Shown here: positions 37,801 through 45,997 of the stretch, in pieces
Layout: the number at the start of each line of letters is the position of its first letter
Position numbering within the stretch: position 1 is the stretch's first letter
IMG/VR virus record: IMGVR_UViG_3300028837_000933
Coordinates: 1 to 64,000 of that record
DNA from: a virus
Length of the DNA: 64,000 nucleotides
Strand: one strand, 5' to 3'
The notes under the pieces: generated by a model
Databases searched by the model: none
Told to the model about the DNA's origin: nothing
The model's input: the letters and a program-made list of their open reading frames with translations, nothing else
Translations under genes and position numbers: made by a program

Positions 37801-39996
37801 CATGGCAGACTGGGTGTGCATGGCATACCCGGTTTGGGCCTCCCTCATGGACACGTAAGTTCTGGTTCCAGCGTCCTCGAGGCCCTCCAGCAAGTTTATC
37901 TCGGCATCAATGGCATCGATGCCCCGCTCGCGAGCCTGCAACTGCATGTCCATGAGCGGGAGCAGCACACGCAGGGCGTTCTGCGTGGTGATGGTGGCCA
38001 GGAACTCTGTGCGCTGCGCTTCCTCCATCTCGCCCGTAGCCTCGGCCAGCACGCGCACGGCGCCAGCTATACCGATGAACTTACCCTCAGCATCGATGAA
38101 GGCGCCTTCCCCCACAACCGCATCGAGTGCCGCCCTTGCTTTGTCCGATGGCGCGATGAGGTTCTCCAGCACGCGGGCCAAGCCACGTCCAGCCCTGCTG
38201 CCACGCTGGCCATACGCCGCCAGGATATTGAGCACCGCGGCCGTTTCCTCGAACGAGACATTCGCCATGTCAGCGAATCCACCGACCATAGAGAATGCCT
38301 GTCCCAAGTCGTCCACTTCCGCCTTGGACCTTGCGGCAACGGTGATGAGCTTCGCCACGACATCGGTCGTTTCGCTGGTGTGTTTGCCGTACATGGAGAG
38401 GATGTCGGTGGTGATCTCGACAGCTTGAGACTGGTCGATGAAGCCGAGCTTGGTCAGCTGCTGAATGGCCTGGCTGTCCACCAGAATCTGATTTAGGTCG
38501 TCCTGGCTCTTTACCTGCGCACCCGTGGCCGTGGCCCATTTGAACAGCAGATCCGCCTGCTCTTCTGGCTTGAGGGCACTCACACTGCCGGCCATTTGCC
38601 GCAGCGCGTAGTCCAGCGCCTCGGTCTGCTCTCTATTGGCCTCTAGGTTCCGGGCGGCCCTTTCGAGCGGACGATTCAGATCCATGTACTCTTTGGCGGT
38701 CGCGCCTAGCCCTCCCAGTGCGGCACCACCGGCCATCATCATCCCGCGCCCGTAGCCCGCCATTTGATAGCCAAAGCCACGCATACCCCACGCGCGTCGC
38801 TGTGCCGCCTGGATGCCTGCTGAGTACTTTTCAATGCCGCCCATCTTCGCCCACTTCTCGGGCGCAACGGTCAATTGCTCGAAAATCTTCTTCTGCTCTT
38901 TGGCGAGCTTCTTCGCCCTTGTCTGCTCATCTTCGACTAGGTCGAACTGCTTTTGCATCGCCTTGTGATGCCGTGCGATTGCACCCGCGATTGACTTGGG
39001 ATCTCTGGCATCGGGTAGATCCTCGATCGTCACTAGGCCCTTGATCTTGGATTTGTCAACATGAACATCCATGGCGCGGGTGAACCGGATGTTTTGTTCG
39101 GTCGCTTTCTTGAAGATGACGCCCCGCTTCTCGAAATACTGCTTGAGCTGGTCGAGGCTGGCCATCCGCCCGCCAAGCGGCTCACCCTGCTCGCCTCGTG
39201 CGCCAGCTGGAAACCTCATCGTGCGGAAGGCTTTCACCATCTCTTCGCTGAGATGCTTGGCCTCCATGATCATGGGATCAAAGGCGCCTTCCTCGGCCGT
39301 TTTCATCGTGTCGATCCAGTGGATAACACCCTCGACCATGGCGGGAATGTAGGAGCCACCGACTACCTGCGTATGCGCTTGGAGTGCGCTCTCGATCAGC
39401 GGTGCGAACGCATCAGCCAACCCAGCCTGCATCGCCTCGGTGGAGGTCTGGATCTGCGCGACCGTTGATGCGTAGGTAGAGGCAACTGACGTTACATCGC
39501 CAATCCAGTCCTGGAGCGTCATGCTCAGCGATTCCCAGCGAGCAATCTGGGACGTTAGCCTCCGCGACTGTGAAGTGGTTTCCGTTCCCAGTTTCCTTGC
39601 ACCGGCCGCCGCTGCCTCGAAAGAGGACTTCAGAGCCCCGGAGTGCCCAGCTAGTTCACTTGACGACTTGCTTGCCATCTTGGCGGCCTCAGCGTACGCC
39701 ACCAGGGGGGCCTGAATGTTAGCACCAGATCCTAGACCTTTGAACGCGCCCGAGAGCGATGTCTGAATCTGTGAAGCGGCGGCCTGCACGCCTGTTGCGA
39801 GTGCAGGCCCGACTTCAGCAGCCCTTGCCTCCAACTGCTCGAACACCTGATAGATATTCTCTGGCATCTGGAGTTCAGGCAGCTTGATCGACTGCGCCTC
39901 TATGACAGCGGTAACGGCAGACGCCCATTTCTGGGCCTCTGCCTGGGCGCTCGAGTGGTCAATTGTCAGAACGAATGCGTGTTTTGCAGCCGGCAT
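34834..39996 (-). CDS. Tail tape measure protein
   Basis: A 1720-residue protein that spans the tail lumen and sets tail length. It has the family's profile: N-terminal coiled regions, then a glycine/alanine-rich patch (GGAALGGLGATAKEYM) and a TP901-type core ('FKWATATGAQ', 'TTDILSMYG', 'AQRGSRAGRGLARVLENLI'). Two hydrophobic segments follow ('AAVGAGAILAIGATVTALG' and 'VAGGIAVMTALIVGNVI'), then long charged coiled coils and a C-terminal part with four related helical units near 1480-1690. With the rule of about 1.5 angstrom per residue, the tail would be about 250 nm, so a siphovirus-type long tail is expected. GGAGA precedes ATG. Confidence 0.9.
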   Translation of the reverse strand: MPAAKHAFVLTIDHSSAQAEAQKWASAVTAVIEAQSIKLPELQMPENIYQVFEQLEARAAEVGPALATGVQAAASQIQTSLSGAFKGLGSGANIQAPLVAYAEAAKMASKSSSELAGHSGALKSSFEAAAAGARKLGTETTSQSRRLTSQIARWESLSMTLQDWIGDVTSVASTYASTVAQIQTSTEAMQAGLADAFAPLIESALQAHTQVVGGSYIPAMVEGVIHWIDTMKTAEEGAFDPMIMEAKHLSEEMVKAFRTMRFPAGARGEQGEPLGGRMASLDQLKQYFEKRGVIFKKATEQNIRFTRAMDVHVDKSKIKGLVTIEDLPDARDPKSIAGAIARHHKAMQKQFDLVEDEQTRAKKLAKEQKKIFEQLTVAPEKWAKMGGIEKYSAGIQAAQRRAWGMRGFGYQMAGYGRGMMMAGGAALGGLGATAKEYMDLNRPLERAARNLEANREQTEALDYALRQMAGSVSALKPEEQADLLFKWATATGAQVKSQDDLNQILVDSQAIQQLTKLGFIDQSQAVEITTDILSMYGKHTSETTDVVAKLITVAARSKAEVDDLGQAFSMVGGFADMANVSFEETAAVLNILAAYGQRGSRAGRGLARVLENLIAPSDKARAALDAVVGEGAFIDAEGKFIGIAGAVRVLAEATGEMEEAQRTEFLATITTQNALRVLLPLMDMQLQARERGIDAIDAEINLLEGLEDAGTRTYVSMREAQTGYAMHTQSAMETMNQQWTAYTESLTGQADMAKARWAAFVDTVGKSLATVIVPAISEYVEKFGTLIALLERHPELVRGAAVGAGAILAIGATVTALGKVVAMAADILMWKAARAMVIAADKNLLAAKGMDAAATKMGGTSFFTKGPAKGGGAGGAVVAGGIAVMTALIVGNVISSLATEKDLYDLFSVKEEKWAAVLEAEQEASEMERTEAEVLLEKAKEERLALEAYAEKGVVAVRKIWEGDTSGLEFEDVPDEYKAFTGKGAGEWLISTKLIESDWVEVQAQIDALENRLQELQIASQKAAEETRGDIRQARADAAYAQNEARRAIREQAFQARMAVDWGPARDPYPMEYENYLLEEQARRLREQRIQIAGVKAEMWEKEKALLSLAEALGINIEQLRIFGREVGTVRLVLGEWDLSEIEQAIKMVTEFIPSSREVATQAGEAARGGLAQFHGLLDIMSPAQIEEAQNRYLEGLVTLYQEVEGQDQRHIDFRKAQYDQWWSDWISGEKEAVRERERLAEEHNDKLIKMQEKIRDAFKSEVEAGLTPTSVTAEDVAKTDMGTYEDKWDEYVRQLRAAMQGSAEWKHLLPSDMEMRNDQKEINAWGEERIRQFYQGMLPEHINWDAFARDFERRIAEKIGKQNLVKTAIEELKKRGITATRQDVMQALGLTSEFENAFFGGATPEQAGKDLAPKIEEALGGVQVKKEAVDPLAGQLSGHVSTGFKDDLEDVDWVPMFTGAVQGSIDKKKTDLEKLGERIGTPLWEKIVDVGASGFVDAFIDAAGSLEIAPGDLDDLALEFLEASALSFQNVIGGVGWTESFVSTLQGDLEEKQESVRGIGTNMLALIWEGLSAQMQTTDTGGTGLSTDAAAVGGSMFEQMFFGGQEPETVAETLSQKIAGVMTAIQFGGETLEPLAESMVSTMTHDIQIKLGEYTWTEMFASAMEKDLVRSKGAGLKRVGRGLVAPIWTGVKERFGEHDLIDLIVMIVMEKLAERMGGD

Positions 39997-40033
39997 TAGC
40001 CTATCTCCATAACGTTACCTTCGGAACGGCAAG

Positions 40034-40132
40034 GATTCAGCAGCAAGAAACCGCAAAGGAGAACACAATGCTGAGGGAGCCAAGTCGACCAACATACATC
40101 GGTACTCCTTTGCGGCCTCCTGATGCTGAATC
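40034..40132 (-). promoter_or_regulatory. Two-helix hairpin with symmetric internal loop, 5' of the tape measure gene
   Basis: The outer helix is GATTCAGCA (40034-40042) with TGCTGAATC (40124-40132), 9 bp. The inner helix is CCGCAAAGGAG (40051-40061) with CTCCTTTGCGG (40105-40115), 11 bp. Eight unpaired bases lie on each side between the helices. The outer arm overlaps the stop of the tail completion gene. Two helices around an internal loop match the shape of RNase III processing sites in phage mRNAs. Confidence 0.55.
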
Positions 40133-40628
40133 AATCCAGCTTGGCGGCAGCTCTCTCCAACGCTTCAACGATCGCATGATCGATCTGCGCAATGTCTTCG
40201 TCAGCCAACAAGTGCATGGGTCGAGGCGGCAGGCGGAGCAAAGTGCTCCCGGTTGTCAGCAAGTCCACATGCGGATGCTCGCTTCCCACCACCAGGATCG
40301 TGAACCCCGCAAACGTGCCCCAGTCCTCGACATGGTCAGAATGCCCTGGATCGGTCCAGGAGTACATCAGATTGCGCGTTCGCTGCAAGATCGGATGCTC
40401 GCCCGGAAAGCCGGCATCGCGCCTCTCCCGAATCGTTCGCGCTGCCAGTTCTGGCCAGCGCATCGGCGCCGGCCCTTCGCTCTCGAACGTGCGGGAGAAG
40501 CCGAACCTAATCCGGTCGGCAATCTGTTTCTTCTCGTCTGCGCCCAGTCTGTTCGGCACATCCGCATACTCGCGGGCGGCCTCCATCAAGGCCACCTTGT
40601 CGATCGCCAGCGTGCGAACTATGGGCAT
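40131..40628 (-). CDS. Virion morphogenesis/tail completion protein (Mu gpG-like)
   Basis: A 165-residue protein. 'MRWPELAARTIRERRDAGFPGEHPILQRTRNLMYSW' in pieces shows the typical layout of Mu gpG/phage virion morphogenesis proteins: W-x-x-L-x-x-x-T, then a short loop, then ILxxTG/RxL..S. The C-terminal helix is rich in Ala and Glu. In most phages this gene lies before the tail tube; here it lies between the tail chaperones and the tape measure, an unusual place. It is separated from the small gene 40630 by one base, so coupling is likely. Confidence 0.7.
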   Translation of the reverse strand: MPIVRTLAIDKVALMEAAREYADVPNRLGADEKKQIADRIRFGFSRTFESEGPAPMRWPELAARTIRERRDAGFPGEHPILQRTRNLMYSWTDPGHSDHVEDWGTFAGFTILVVGSEHPHVDLLTTGSTLLRLPPRPMHLLADEDIAQIDHAIVEALERAAAKLD

Positions 40629-40629
40629 C

Positions 40630-40803
40630 TCATTTCTCCCAGGAGAACGTGTACCTCGGCTCCACGTTGGCCTCGCGGCCCACCAGCTGCACGGCGCCGC
40701 AGCACACCTCTAAAGGACCATCGCTCGTTTGTAGCATTACAACCTTGGGAATCGTCTCCACTTCATCATCCACTTTCCTGCTTTCATCCAAGTTTGGCGT
40801 CAT
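40630..40803 (-). CDS. Small hypothetical tail-operon protein
   Basis: A 57-residue gene in the gap between the frameshift product and the tail completion protein. ATG 40803 overlaps the preceding stop (ATGA) and its own TGA is one base before the next ATG, so coding use is well supported by position. The protein begins MTPNLDESRKV, contains 'VVMLQTSDGPLEVCCGAVQLV', and ends 'EPRYTFSWEK'. No family was recognised. Confidence 0.65.
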   Translation of the reverse strand: MTPNLDESRKVDDEVETIPKVVMLQTSDGPLEVCCGAVQLVGREANVEPRYTFSWEK

Positions 40804-41180
40804 TGGTTCTCTTTCTTGGCCGCTAGTTCGGCCTGAATCCTTGCCACGCGATCCCTGGCCTTCTCGACAGCCTGCACCTCGCGCTCGAGATGGCGCTTGC
40901 GCTGGTCTATGATGGCTATGTCATGCAACCACCACGCAGCTTGGTCCAGCAGCGCACCACCCCAAGGGAGATGGCGCCAATCCAGGATCTCGCAAAGTCG
41001 ATAGAGTTCTAGGCTGACATCGGGACGAACCATTTTGAGCCGTGTCGTAAGCCAGTCTGACTCATCCTCTTCGTCCTCGCGGTCATATTCTTCGTCAGCG
41101 TCCGTTTGTTCCGACCGCAGCCAGGCTTCCAAGTAGGGATCGATTCGCCCCCACTGTTCCCGAAGCCTGGCGGGACTTAG
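40800..41180 (-). CDS. -1 frame extension of tail assembly chaperone (GT part)
   Basis: There is no start of its own that fits: the frame is entered by a -1 shift at 41180-41186. After the shift the chain reads LSPARLREQWGRIDPYLEAW and continues for 126 residues to TGA at 40800-40802, ending in a coiled coil (KRHLEREVQAVEKARDRVARI). The fused product would be about 365 residues. Phage T-type extensions bind the tape measure during tail assembly, which fits the acidic, helical sequence here (EEYDREDEEDESDW). Confidence 0.8.
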   Translation of the reverse strand, partial: LSPARLREQWGRIDPYLEAWLRSEQTDADEEYDREDEEDESDWLTTRLKMVRPDVSLELYRLCEILDWRHLPWGGALLDQAAWWLHDIAIIDQRKRHLEREVQAVEKARDRVARIQAELAAKKENQ

Positions 41181-41896
41181 TTTTTTGGGCCGTCCGCCGT
41201 CTCCACCACCACATCGGATGCCAGCCAGTCTGGCGTCCAATCGGGATTGCAGGCGTACGACTGAGAGAGAACAGGCTCTACGATGTAGTTCGGCACGTTG
41301 ACCCAGTCCTGAATCCTTTGCGGCCACTCGAAGTTTTCCACCAGTGGTTCGCCCTCATCATCGCGAGCGACCGCCCCTATGATCGTAGCGGCGGCAGACA
41401 TCGTTGCCCAGGCTTCCGCCTGCGGACTGGTCAGGGCTGCCTTGAGATCGGCATTGAGCGGCAACTCCGGATCATCTGGATCGAGCCCCGCGTTTTCGAG
41501 ACGCTTCCGCCTCGCCCAACGCTGGGCATCAGCCGCGGCCTGAACCTGTCTCATGCGCCCGGCGAACGTTGCGACCTGCACGGTCAGTACGATTCGGCGC
41601 TCCTTCGCCCGTTTCTTTTGCAGTCTCTCGATGCGCCGCAGTTCTTTTTGGGCGTCCTTCAGCCGCTCCTGCGCCTTTTCTATTTTCGCATCGAGTTTCG
41701 GATCGTCCTCCGGTTCCTTCGGTTCGGTCGGTGGTGCATCCCGCTCAGCGATCAGGGCATCGAGCTGCTCCTGACGTTCATCCACCAGAAGCCGCTTTTC
41801 CCTACGGTCCTGGAGTAGTTCCGTCTCCCGGAGCAGCTCGTCCCCGATCAACGGTCGAGATACCTCGACCCGTACGGTCTGAATCAAGTCTTTCAT
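41177..41896 (-). CDS. Tail assembly chaperone, zero-frame product (G part)
   Basis: A 239-residue protein lying just after the tail tube gene, where G/GT chaperones occur. It is a long charged coiled-coil protein (EEREAPP-type linker at about 50-60, then 'KLDAKIEKAQERLKDAQ' and 'ELRRIERLQKKRAKERR'), followed by 'EAWATMSAAATIIGAVARDDEG' and a C-terminal globular part ending ADGPKN at the stop. GAGAGGGAG precedes ATG 41896. The end overlaps a second frame through a slippery heptamer, giving the longer GT form at low frequency. G and GT in fixed ratio coat the tape measure in assembly. Confidence 0.8.
   Translation of the reverse strand: MKDLIQTVRVEVSRPLIGDELLRETELLQDRREKRLLVDERQEQLDALIAERDAPPTEPKEPEDDPKLDAKIEKAQERLKDAQKELRRIERLQKKRAKERRIVLTVQVATFAGRMRQVQAAADAQRWARRKRLENAGLDPDDPELPLNADLKAALTSPQAEAWATMSAAATIIGAVARDDEGEPLVENFEWPQRIQDWVNVPNYIVEPVLSQSYACNPDWTPDWLASDVVVETADGPKN
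41180..41186 (-). promoter_or_regulatory. A-AAA-AAC slippery heptamer for -1 ribosomal frameshift
   Basis: On the minus strand the zero-frame codons are CCA AAA AAC followed by TAA. The heptamer A AAA AAC is an exact X-XXY-YYZ slip site and is placed one codon before the zero-frame stop. In the -1 frame translation continues CTA AGT CCC for 126 codons. This is the textbook arrangement for phage tail chaperones. Confidence 0.85.
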
Positions 41897-41928
41897 GGCT
41901 CCCTCTCTTTAGTTGTAGGACTTCATCA

Positions 41929-43692
41929 CTAGGCCACGTATTCGTAAGCCTTGAAGTCCATGTTGTTGACCAGACCGATCATCCAGCCCGTGCTGTCCCG
42001 CTCCAACTCACAGGTGAGATCGCCGTGGACGAGGTCCCCAGCGGCCTGCGGCGTGGTGCGGTTCATCAGGTTGGCCTCATCGGCTTCGAGCCGGAACGCA
42101 AACCTCTCCGTGCTACCGGTTTGGCCGGGCACGACCGTACCGCTGGCATAGAAGAGGTCCAACGTCTTTTCAACGGGCGTGGTCGATGGCGAGTTGCCAT
42201 CAATCGCGCCGAAGAAAATCTCCCTGTAAATCTCACCCTCGCGGGCTCCGAGATACACATCGATGGTGACGTTGCACGAGCGCTCGTTCGGCTCGATGTT
42301 GTACGGCTCGCCCTCGCACTGCTGCGGCTCGACCTGCACGTCCCAGGTCATTTCGATGCTCGAAGCCGCGATGCGGAAGGCGGTGCCGTCCAGTTCGGTG
42401 TGGCCGTAGGCATCCAGGGTGTTGGGTGCTACCACACCTGTCTGCTCTGCCGTGACGTTCAGCGTCTCGGCCTCGACCTGTTTCCAGGTCACGGCCTGGC
42501 CGCTGAAGTTGATGGTGAGTTCGGCCTTGTCGGCACCCTCGATGGTTAGGCTGGACAGGCGGCTCGCCTTGTAGATCAAGTCCAGCCAGGCGGCAGGATC
42601 GACCTGGTTGCGGAAGGTGTAGTGCGGGAAGTCGGCGCCCACATCGATCGGCACGAACAGATGCTTGTTCGCCTTGACTTTCGCGTCATCGGCGGTGTAA
42701 GTGGTGGCGCCCGTGTCATCCGCGGTGAAGCCAAGGTCATCGGAGATCGTGCAGGCCGCATCCGTCCAGTCGATGTCAAGACTGACGGAATCGGTCTCGA
42801 TGGTGTACAGGTTGGTGCTGGTGTCGTAGGTGACGGTATACACCCCATCCAGCGTACCTTGGTTATCGAGCACCGCCTTGAGTGCCGCCCCGACAGAGAA
42901 CGGCGACAGCGGGTAGCGGGCTGTGCAGATGGAGCCCGTACCTCCGATGACGCTCACGGTGAACGGCCCGCCACCATTATCGGTGATGACGATGCCATCG
43001 TTGATGCCAGTGCGGAACCAGTGCTTCGCGGTGACATCCCCATCAGAGCGCTCGTCATCGGCCTCGTAGGTGACGCCGCCCGTGTCATCGGCCGAGTGAT
43101 CGTACCCCAGCAGATTGGCCATCATGGGCGTGGTTGTCCAGTGCAGCGACAACGTGGTCCCGGCGTGCGCGATGGTGATCTTGTCATCGGTCACGCTGAC
43201 GGTGTAGGTCTGAGTGAGGGTCGTATCGGCATCGAGCATGAGCTGCAACGCCGCTGCCACCTCAGTCAGAGTGTAGGGGGTGCCTGCCACCAGTGGTGTC
43301 AAGTACCCCGGATCGATGACATCAAGCAAAGAGATCGTGACCGGCCCGCCGCCGTCATCCGTCACGGAAATCTCGTCATTGACGCCAGCCCAGAACTGGA
43401 TGCCACCGCTCCACGGTTGCATCCCGAAAGCTGCCAGCAAGTGCCCTTGATTGCCGGCGCGGAGGCGTCCGTTACCGGTCAGGTCTACCGCGTCAAAGCC
43501 CAGAATCGGCGGTACGGTCCTGTCCAGCTTTTGCTCGCCCATCTCGGCGGCATCATCGCCACGCACGGGATTGGGCGTGTGGTCAAAGTCGTACAACCGG
43601 AACTTGTACAGCGTCTCCGCATAGGTATCCTCATCGAGTTGAGGCCCCATGGAGACTACTGTGGTTTTGCCCGAAGGCGTCTTGTCAGCCAT
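41929..43692 (-). CDS. Major tail tube protein with two inserted related domains
   Basis: A 587-residue protein. The ends ('KTTVVSMGPQLDEDTYAETL' and 'ELTINFSGQAVTWKQVEAETLNV', then 'GDLVHGDLTCELERDSTGW') are of the phage tail tube type. In between are two copies of a domain of about 110 residues: one begins 'NDEISVTDDGGGPVTIS', the other 'NDGIVITDNGGGPFTVS', and both end in 'DDTGG/ATYEADD'. Usual tube proteins are 150-300 residues, so the two inserts nearly double it and would decorate the tail surface. It is placed before the frameshifting chaperone, as expected for the tube gene. Confidence 0.8.
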   Translation of the reverse strand: MADKTPSGKTTVVSMGPQLDEDTYAETLYKFRLYDFDHTPNPVRGDDAAEMGEQKLDRTVPPILGFDAVDLTGNGRLRAGNQGHLLAAFGMQPWSGGIQFWAGVNDEISVTDDGGGPVTISLLDVIDPGYLTPLVAGTPYTLTEVAAALQLMLDADTTLTQTYTVSVTDDKITIAHAGTTLSLHWTTTPMMANLLGYDHSADDTGGVTYEADDERSDGDVTAKHWFRTGINDGIVITDNGGGPFTVSVIGGTGSICTARYPLSPFSVGAALKAVLDNQGTLDGVYTVTYDTSTNLYTIETDSVSLDIDWTDAACTISDDLGFTADDTGATTYTADDAKVKANKHLFVPIDVGADFPHYTFRNQVDPAAWLDLIYKASRLSSLTIEGADKAELTINFSGQAVTWKQVEAETLNVTAEQTGVVAPNTLDAYGHTELDGTAFRIAASSIEMTWDVQVEPQQCEGEPYNIEPNERSCNVTIDVYLGAREGEIYREIFFGAIDGNSPSTTPVEKTLDLFYASGTVVPGQTGSTERFAFRLEADEANLMNRTTPQAAGDLVHGDLTCELERDSTGWMIGLVNNMDFKAYEYVA

Positions 43693-43709
43693 GTTTCATT
43701 CCTCCTGGT

Positions 43710-44141
43710 TTAGAGTTCCTTCGCGTCATTTCGCCAGCCCATGACTCTCTCGTCCGAAACCCCGTAGAGTTCCAGCGCGATCTCATGGCAGCGGTCGTCG
43801 CTCAGGTTTTTCAAGTCATCCACTGTGGCCACACCGAACTCGCGAAGCTGCTGGGCTCTGCCCTCACCGATACCGGGTACATCGGACAACCCGGATGGTT
43901 CAGCGGGCACCACCTCCGCGAATGCGTCTGACCTCTCGGTCGGCTCGACGACCTCTGCGAATGAGCGGCGGATGGGTTCGGCGGGAGTCTCCCATGCAAA
44001 CGCCCCACTTTCGACCAGCTCGTCGGCTAGACCTGCCTCCACATCAACAGCATGTCCGAGCCTCGTGAAGCTGAGCCCGGCTATCCTGGGATGGGTGAAC
44101 GTACCCTCTCCTGCGTAGTAGATCCGTTTCATTGCTGTCAT
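43710..44141 (-). CDS. Neck-region protein with helix-hairpin-helix domain
   Basis: A 143-residue protein. The N-terminal half is a beta-strand start (KRIYYAGEGTFTHPRIAGLSFTRLG) typical of small tail-neck proteins. The C-terminal part 'LSDVPGIGEGRAQQLREFGV' followed by 'VDDLKNL' is a clear helix-hairpin-helix, normally a non-specific DNA-binding unit. Located between neck and tube genes. DNA contact at the tail entry during packaging or ejection is possible, but it may simply be a domain borrowed for protein contact. Confidence 0.7.
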   Translation of the reverse strand: MTAMKRIYYAGEGTFTHPRIAGLSFTRLGHAVDVEAGLADELVESGAFAWETPAEPIRRSFAEVVEPTERSDAFAEVVPAEPSGLSDVPGIGEGRAQQLREFGVATVDDLKNLSDDRCHEIALELYGVSDERVMGWRNDAKEL

Positions 44142-44154
44142 TTCTATGCTCCTC

Positions 44155-44727
44155 TCACCATTTGAGGTCTTCCGTCCTCATCAGGACTTCCCAGACGATC
44201 TCGCCGCGCCAGGCTAGAGTACCCTCGCGAAACAGCACAAACCTGTGTCTGCCCAGTTCGAGATTACCACTGGCCTCATCCTCATACTGTACAGTCGGCG
44301 CGAACGATCGCATTGCCCTCCCGATACGCTGCTTGAGAACCTCGGTACTGGCGTAGCACGCCTTGTAAAACTCCGCCTCTGTGGGTTCCGCCCCATACCC
44401 CATGCTTTCGGGCGTGTATCGGATAACGGCGAAACAGTTCCAGAGATACTCGTAGTCACCTCCCCGCGTCTGGGTGCCAGGTGGTATGTCCTCACGGAAT
44501 AGGTACTGTATGACATAGGCTGGAACCTCGTCATCGTCCCATTCGGCCTGGGGAATGACTTTGCCCAGCCGGCACGTCTTCAATTGTAGGTACTTAGGGA
44601 CAGCGTAGGCTTCCCCCCCACTCGCACACAGGCGATTGACCTCATCACAGATAGCCTGTTCCACATCTGCCAGGAACGAGCCTGTAATGATCCCGTTTTC
44701 CAACGTGCCGTCAACTGTCTCTACCAC
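44155..44727 (-). CDS. Tail terminator/neck protein candidate
   Basis: A 190-residue protein from GTG 44727, with AGAGGAG upstream. It has alternating strands and helices (KYLQLKTCRLGKVIP; PAYVIQYLFREDIPPG; NCFAVIRYTPESM; HRFVLFREGTLAW). Located between the MuF-type protein and the tube, where tail terminator and head-tail joining proteins occur. I recognise no family motif; the assignment is positional. Confidence 0.55.
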   Translation of the reverse strand: MVETVDGTLENGIITGSFLADVEQAICDEVNRLCASGGEAYAVPKYLQLKTCRLGKVIPQAEWDDDEVPAYVIQYLFREDIPPGTQTRGGDYEYLWNCFAVIRYTPESMGYGAEPTEAEFYKACYASTEVLKQRIGRAMRSFAPTVQYEDEASGNLELGRHRFVLFREGTLAWRGEIVWEVLMRTEDLKW

Positions 44728-44738
44728 GGTGCGCTCCT

Positions 44739-45995
44739 CTACCAGTCCCCTGCTTCAAAGGACAACGCCTCGTCCTTTGGCTCTTTGTCTTTCGACTGCC
44801 AACGCTCATAGGCCAGTGCCAGCATGATCAGCAACAGCCACCACCAACTACCGCGGTCGCTCGGAATAAAGCCCGCGTCCGGTTCTGGCGGCGGCACGGT
44901 CGGGATCGGCTCCAAAACTAGCCCCATCTGTTGAGAGTATTGATCCATCTCTGGCCAAGGCTCTTCGCCTAGTTGCCATCTCCGGAACCTTTCCTCGAAC
45001 TCCTCGCGAGTCATCAGTTCCGGCAAGAGAAAGCACATGCACAAGATGTGCAACGGTAGGCTCACCGAGCCAACGGGCAAGACCTCACTCACCCTACTGT
45101 TAGGCCAGCCTACGATTTCCTCGCACTCGCAGTCAATGTCTGGCGGGTGTAGGTCGTGTAGGTAGAGCCTCTCCCCAATCACCCACGGGATTGCTGCGAA
45201 GATCCGTCTTAGCGCCGCCTGATGGGCCAGCTGGATCTCGTTTCTCGCCAGCCGGAGCGCATTGTAGGCCACGCCTTCGCTACCGCACACCTCGCCTTTT
45301 ACGAGGCCGGTCGGGTCACCGGCTGCAATTTCAGCCGGCGTCAGCGCCATTCTTGCTTCCGTCCATCTGGGGCAACGTGACGAAGCGCCCAAGTGGTTCT
45401 CAAGCTCGGCGGCGATCTCATAGACCGTCAGCCCACGGCTGAACCCATTCACGATGACTTGCTGGATGGCGGCTCGCCCACCCTGTTCCAATCTCCAGAT
45501 CCGCCCTGAAAGGGTGAAGCCGTCCGAATAGACGTGGTTCTCAAGCTCCCTCAGTACATCTTCCACCTCCGCCATCCAGGGCAACGCGCCTGCAAACGGC
45601 AGCGTCCCTCCGAACTGCTCAATGAATTGGCCGACCGACTGGCCACGTCTCTCGTCCAATTCTTCGACTCCAAAGGCTTCAACGTGAAGCCTCGCCAGGG
45701 TTGCCAGGCCGATCTCCGCGGCCTCTCGCCGCGCTCTCTCAAAGGTAACTCGCCATTGTGCAAATGCCAGGAGCCAGGCCGAGCCAGCCTTGTCGACCGC
45801 GAAACGGTTGCCGAGCACGGTCAAGCGCTTTTTCTCATCGTAGTATCTCGGATTCGACAACACCACCTTGATCTCTTCGTAGATCCATAGCAGCAGCTGG
45901 TGCGTGATGCCAGTCATCCGCACGTGTAGTTTTTCAAGGGCCATCTGCTGATACACGGCCCATTCCTCAACCGGGACCTCGTAAAAGGGTGCCAC
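44739..45995 (-). CDS. MuF-type head morphogenesis protein
   Basis: A 418-residue protein from GTG 45995, two bases after the portal stop. The MuF core is 'RLARNEIQLAHQAALRRIF', then 'WVIGERLYLHDLHPPDIDCECEEIVG' and 'LPLHILCMCFLLPE', with the usual D-C-E-C and H-x-x-C-x-C residues near 285-330. MuF-type proteins are minor head components made next to the portal and some carry toxin domains; here none is seen. A C-terminal 'WWWLLLIMLALAYERW' is hydrophobic enough for a membrane-like helix, which is odd for a MuF protein and might help pack or insert the protein. Confidence 0.8.
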   Translation of the reverse strand: MAPFYEVPVEEWAVYQQMALEKLHVRMTGITHQLLLWIYEEIKVVLSNPRYYDEKKRLTVLGNRFAVDKAGSAWLLAFAQWRVTFERARREAAEIGLATLARLHVEAFGVEELDERRGQSVGQFIEQFGGTLPFAGALPWMAEVEDVLRELENHVYSDGFTLSGRIWRLEQGGRAAIQQVIVNGFSRGLTVYEIAAELENHLGASSRCPRWTEARMALTPAEIAAGDPTGLVKGEVCGSEGVAYNALRLARNEIQLAHQAALRRIFAAIPWVIGERLYLHDLHPPDIDCECEEIVGWPNSRVSEVLPVGSVSLPLHILCMCFLLPELMTREEFEERFRRWQLGEEPWPEMDQYSQQMGLVLEPIPTVPPPEPDAGFIPSDRGSWWWLLLIMLALAYERWQSKDKEPKDEALSFEAGDW

Positions 45996-45997
45996 GC

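Noticed and set aside
39963-40826. A 287-codon plus-strand frame across the tail genes, with a good-looking ribosome site near 40055
   Set aside because: The minus-strand gpG-like gene, the 57-residue gene and the two-helix element explain this DNA; the plus protein has no motif and would be alone on this strand.
41180-41327. A separate gene starting at the in-frame start near 41327 in the -1 frame
   Set aside because: The first 50 codons lie in the other frame of the chaperone gene and look like shadow sequence; the slip site explains entry at 41180.
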